A stretch of 64,000 nucleotides of DNA from Stentor coeruleus (Eukaryota; Ciliophora; Heterotrichea; Heterotrichida; Stentoridae). Of the stretch, positions 62,025 through 64,000 are shown in pieces (position 1 is the stretch's first letter; the number at the start of each line of letters is the position of its first letter). The DNA is taken from contig MPUH01000214.1 of assembly GCA_001970955.1 (NCBI GenBank), positions 16,409 through 80,408 on the forward strand, given 5' to 3'. A model generated the notes under the pieces. The model was not told the origin of the DNA. It did no database searches and was given only the letters and a program-made list of their open reading frames with translations. Made by a program: the position numbers and the translations under genes.

Positions 62025-62411
62025 ATGGTAAAATACGGATCGTGCAGGACAGGATGTGAGAATTGTGGATTAATCACTCATAATTCTAATATTTGGAATA
62101 ACTCAGGCTCATTGAGTTGTGTTTCTAATGATAGCTGCTCTCATTTTTCATATCGATTATATTGTTTGACAAGAAATACATTTACCCCTTGGGGTGACCC
62201 GGATGAAATTAAATACGATGTTGATTTTACTTGTAAAAGATGCAGTAAGAAGCACAATGATTGGATATATGCTCGAAGTTGTAGTACAAATTCATGTTAC
62301 AAAAGATCTTACTGCTGTGGACAATCTTTTATATTTGCTGTAGAATTAACATCCAATTCAGCTGGAAGTGTTTTAATAACTACAGCCCAAATATTATCAA
62401 ATTTAAGATAG
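62025..62411 (+). CDS. Small Cys-rich protein, tandem family copy 1, 128 aa
   Basis: One exon, ATG 62025 to TAG. Starts MVKYGSCRTGCENCGLITHN. Cys-rich clusters: CRTGCENC near the N-terminus, C..C around 33-39, YRLYCLTRNTFTPWG, FTCKRC, then SCSTNSCYKRSYCCG, about 14 Cys in all. No signal peptide or membrane segment, so the cysteines may bind metal in the cytosol rather than form disulfides; this is inference. The C-terminal tail AGSVLITTAQILSNLR is Cys-free. Copy 2 (63107) shares most positions. No known family recognised; CxxxCxxC-type spacing is not a standard finger. Confidence 0.75.
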   Translation: MVKYGSCRTGCENCGLITHNSNIWNNSGSLSCVSNDSCSHFSYRLYCLTRNTFTPWGDPDEIKYDVDFTCKRCSKKHNDWIYARSCSTNSCYKRSYCCGQSFIFAVELTSNSAGSVLITTAQILSNLR

Positions 62412-63106
62412 AATAAATATTTTTTTTTAATCTTTTGCTATCTTAATTTATACTATACTGTTTATTACAACAGAAAAACTTGAGTTGACGGAATCGCTGT
62501 TATCTGGAAACTTATCATGATATATTTTCAACAATGATTCTGAAAAAGATCTTTGTTATCCGGAATTTAATGAGATAAACTACTGAATTTCGCTATTCTG
62601 AAAATTGGATGATTTATTAGAGAGTATTTTTGTATAATTATGGCAAAATTAACTCGAAAAGAGTGGATTCGACAATGGAAATGATTTATGCTGAGATAGT
62701 ATTTTTTATGATATTAACTTAGAGGTTGCTAGATGTGTTTTTGTTGGATAAATAAAGGATTGAAATACTTATTAAATTTAAGTGCATAAATCATTTTAAC
62801 TTAAACTTTTTTTAATGTTTTTAATTTTAATTCCATGTTACTTAAAGCAGTTCAATCAATTTTTTTGCATAGCAAGCCTAATCAAATTATTACAAACTCT
62901 AACTTTTAGCAATTTTCTCAAACTTATAAAAATTTTAAACATAAAAGCATAATAAGCAACTGCTTTTTCTATCGATTTATCTAATCATCAAGTGCTAGAT
63001 TTAACTTAATATGCTTAGATTCTATCTAAATTACCAATAAAACAATGATTATTTTTTTCTTTAAATTAAATTTCCATTTTTACGAATTTATAGATAATTA
63101 TTTATA
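62412..63106. other. Spacer between tandem copies, with a coding relic
   Basis: About 62475-62635 reads EKLELTESLLSGNLS, TGA, YIFNNDSEKDLCYPEFNEIN, Y, TGA, ISLF, TGA, KLDDLLESIFV, TAA: one continuous frame interrupted only by TGA codons at positions where Trp would fit. It is absent upstream of copy 1. From about 62679 on, the sequence repeats the 5' flank of copy 1. Confidence 0.5.
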
Positions 63107-63442
63107 ATGGTAAAATACGGATTTTGCAGGACAGGATGTGAGTACTGTGGATTAATCACTCATAGGTCTAATATTTGGGATGACTCAGACGCTTTGAATT
63201 GCGTTTTTAGTAATAGCTGCCATCATTTTTCATATCGATTATATTGCTTGACAAGAAATACATTTACCCCTTGGGGTAAACCAGATGAAATTAAATACTA
63301 TGTTGATTTTACTTGTAATGTATGCAATGAAAAGTATAATCTATGGCAAAGTGCTCAAAGTTGTTGTTCAGCTTCATTCTACAAAATGTCTTACTGCTGT
63401 GAAGGATCTTTTTTATTTGATGTAAAATTAACATCCAATTAA
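63107..63442 (+). CDS. Small Cys-rich protein, tandem family copy 2, 111 aa, C-terminally truncated
   Basis: One exon, ATG 63107 to TAA. MVKYGFCRTGCEYCGLITHR aligns residue by residue with copy 1, with many conserved positions (CHHFSYRLYCLTRNTFTPWG). The final Cys pattern differs (SCCSASFYKMSYCCEG). It stops after LTSN because TCA (Ser in copy 1) has become TAA. The same frame then continues with AGSILITTAQILSIIGVLK to a TAG at 63498-63500, matching the tail of copy 1. The tail was therefore lost by one C-to-A change. The cysteine core is intact, so the shortened protein may still work, or this copy may be at an early stage of decay. Confidence 0.72.
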   Translation: MVKYGFCRTGCEYCGLITHRSNIWDDSDALNCVFSNSCHHFSYRLYCLTRNTFTPWGKPDEIKYYVDFTCNVCNEKYNLWQSAQSCCSASFYKMSYCCEGSFLFDVKLTSN

Positions 63443-63587
63443 GCTGGAAGTATTTTAATAACTACAGCCCAAATATTATCAATAATAGGAGTACTTAAGT
63501 AGAATAAATTTTTTTTTTAAATCTTTTGCTATCTTAATTTATACTATCCTGAATATTACTATATTCATTTTTGTATTTAGATATAAT

Positions 63588-63810
63588 AATAAGTATGATT
63601 TAGATTTTGACTGGAGAGGAATAAGATACTTTGCAGAGACTTAAATGAACAAATATAGCTCTAGATCTCATACTTTATTCAAAATGAAGTTTAAGATAGC
63701 TCAAAGTACTATTGAGCAGATATCACATTAATATTGTTGATTTGCCTAACAGTGAAGGGAATAAAGTTGTTATTAGACTTGTAAAAGAAAAAGATTTGCT
63801 TGCTTTAGGA
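63588..63810 (+). pseudogene. Kinesin motor-domain relic
   Basis: Frame one reads YDLDFDWRGIRYFAET, TAA, MNKYSSRSHTLFKMKFKIAQ, STIEQISH, TAA. Then frame two reads INIVDLPNSEGNKVVIRLVK, EKDLLALG. SSRSHT is kinesin switch I and IVDLPNSEG corresponds to LVDLAGSE, switch II; LVKEKDLLALG fits the following R.KE...N.SLLALG. Correct order and spacing (about 25 residues between) show a kinesin ancestor. Stops and a frameshift show it is dead, and only the middle of the motor remains. It differs from the intact kinesin-9 gene in this window, so it came from another kinesin. Confidence 0.7.
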
Positions 63811-63839
63811 ATTATCGCTTGACTATTGTCCAGCCCTTG
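63809..63839 (-). repeat. 31-nt dispersed repeat, inverted copy of 7379-7409
   Basis: Exact reverse complement of 7379-7409. It abuts the kinesin relic: the relic ends at LLALG and the repeat begins within the last Gly codon. It lies about 105 bp upstream of the third Cys-rich gene. Confidence 0.75.
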
Positions 63840-63944
63840 CTAAGTCATCTATTATATAATGAATTTTTACTGTAAAATATTATATTTTAAAGATTCCCAA
63901 TATGGAATTTTATATCAATTTATCAATATATTCCAACTTTAATA

Positions 63945-64000
63945 ATGGTAAAACATGGTGTATGTATAACAGGATGCGAGTATTGTACCCCATGCGAGCA
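63945..64000 (+). CDS. Small Cys-rich protein, tandem family copy 3, 5' end only
   Basis: ATG 63945; MVKHGVCITGCEYCTPCE matches the N-termini of copies 1 and 2 (MVKYG.CRTGCE.CG) and is cut off by the window edge. The upstream flank does not resemble the flanks of copies 1 and 2, so this copy arose in a separate event or diverged earlier. Confidence 0.75.
   Translation, partial: MVKHGVCITGCEYCTPCE

Noticed and set aside
7379-63839. A single 56-kb transposon bounded by the 31-nt inverted repeats
   Set aside because: The interval contains many ordinary housekeeping genes and no transposase or integrase; two independent solo repeats are far more likely.
1-64000. tRNA or rRNA genes, CRISPR arrays, telomeric repeats
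   Set aside because: No tRNA B-box context, rRNA core, regularly spaced repeats or telomere-like array was recognised on either strand by reading; a covariance-model search would be decisive.
1-64000. Use of a non-standard genetic code
   Set aside because: Intact genes end in TAA, TAG and TGA (for example the DYRK, FHA-RINGv, kinesin and RBR genes end in TGA), and Trp is TGG within long frames.

Overview
The window looks like macronuclear DNA of a heterotrich ciliate, most probably Stentor or a close relative. The DNA is very AT-rich and densely genic. I reconstruct eleven spliceosomal introns, ten of 15 nt and one of 16 nt; all begin GTA and end AG. TAA, TAG and TGA all end genes, and Trp is TGG inside long reading frames. 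Tiny introns with the standard code argue against Blepharisma, where TGA is Trp. The genus is inference; no rRNA or tRNA gene was seen.

Layout. 1-6.9 kb: a cluster of two-repeat MYB genes (one cut by the left edge, two intact, one decayed) that share a 36-nt first exon and an intron at the same codon. 6.9-10.6 kb: a gene-poor stretch with a 31-nt repeat and several decayed coding relics, around one Ser/Lys-rich gene. 10.7-18.1 kb: a Pro-rich protein, an atypical MAPK-like kinase, a DYRK kinase and two unrecognised proteins. 19-31 kb: truncated hemoglobin, F-box-like protein, FHA-RINGv ligase, NOA1/YqeH-type GTPase, COP9 subunit 3, two small proteins, a kinesin-9 and a 40-residue membrane microprotein. 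31.7-53 kb: mostly housekeeping and ciliary genes: importin-5-like, eIF3i, ankyrin/coiled-coil protein, GPI8, DEAD-box helicase, LRRC61-like, 3-ketoacyl-CoA reductase-like SDR, RCHY1-like and RBR ubiquitin ligases, MORN protein, PMCA-type Ca2+ ATPase, a CIMIP2/FAM166-like protein and two unknowns. 53.4-61.4 kb: a 1,342-residue Cys-rich multi-pass protein, an acylated ankyrin-like protein and a TBL1-like LisH/WD40 protein. 61.5-64 kb: a tandem family of small Cys-rich proteins (three copies, the last cut by the edge) with a kinesin relic between copies 2 and 3.

Themes. Ubiquitin signalling is well represented (F-box-like, FHA-RINGv, CSN3, RCHY1-like, RBR), as are ciliary or cortical components (kinesin-9, LRRC61-like, CIMIP2-like, MORN). 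Spacing can be extreme: 17 bp between convergent stops and 55 bp between divergent starts. Intergenic gaps hold many relics in which stops interrupt otherwise coding-like frames.

Assembly caution. Seven single Ns each sit between two copies of the same 32-108 bp. These look like overlapping contig ends that were not merged. Two lie inside genes, the Ca2+ ATPase (apparent frameshift) and the Cys-rich protein (apparent 17-residue duplication). Collapsing each duplication gives a clean frame in both.
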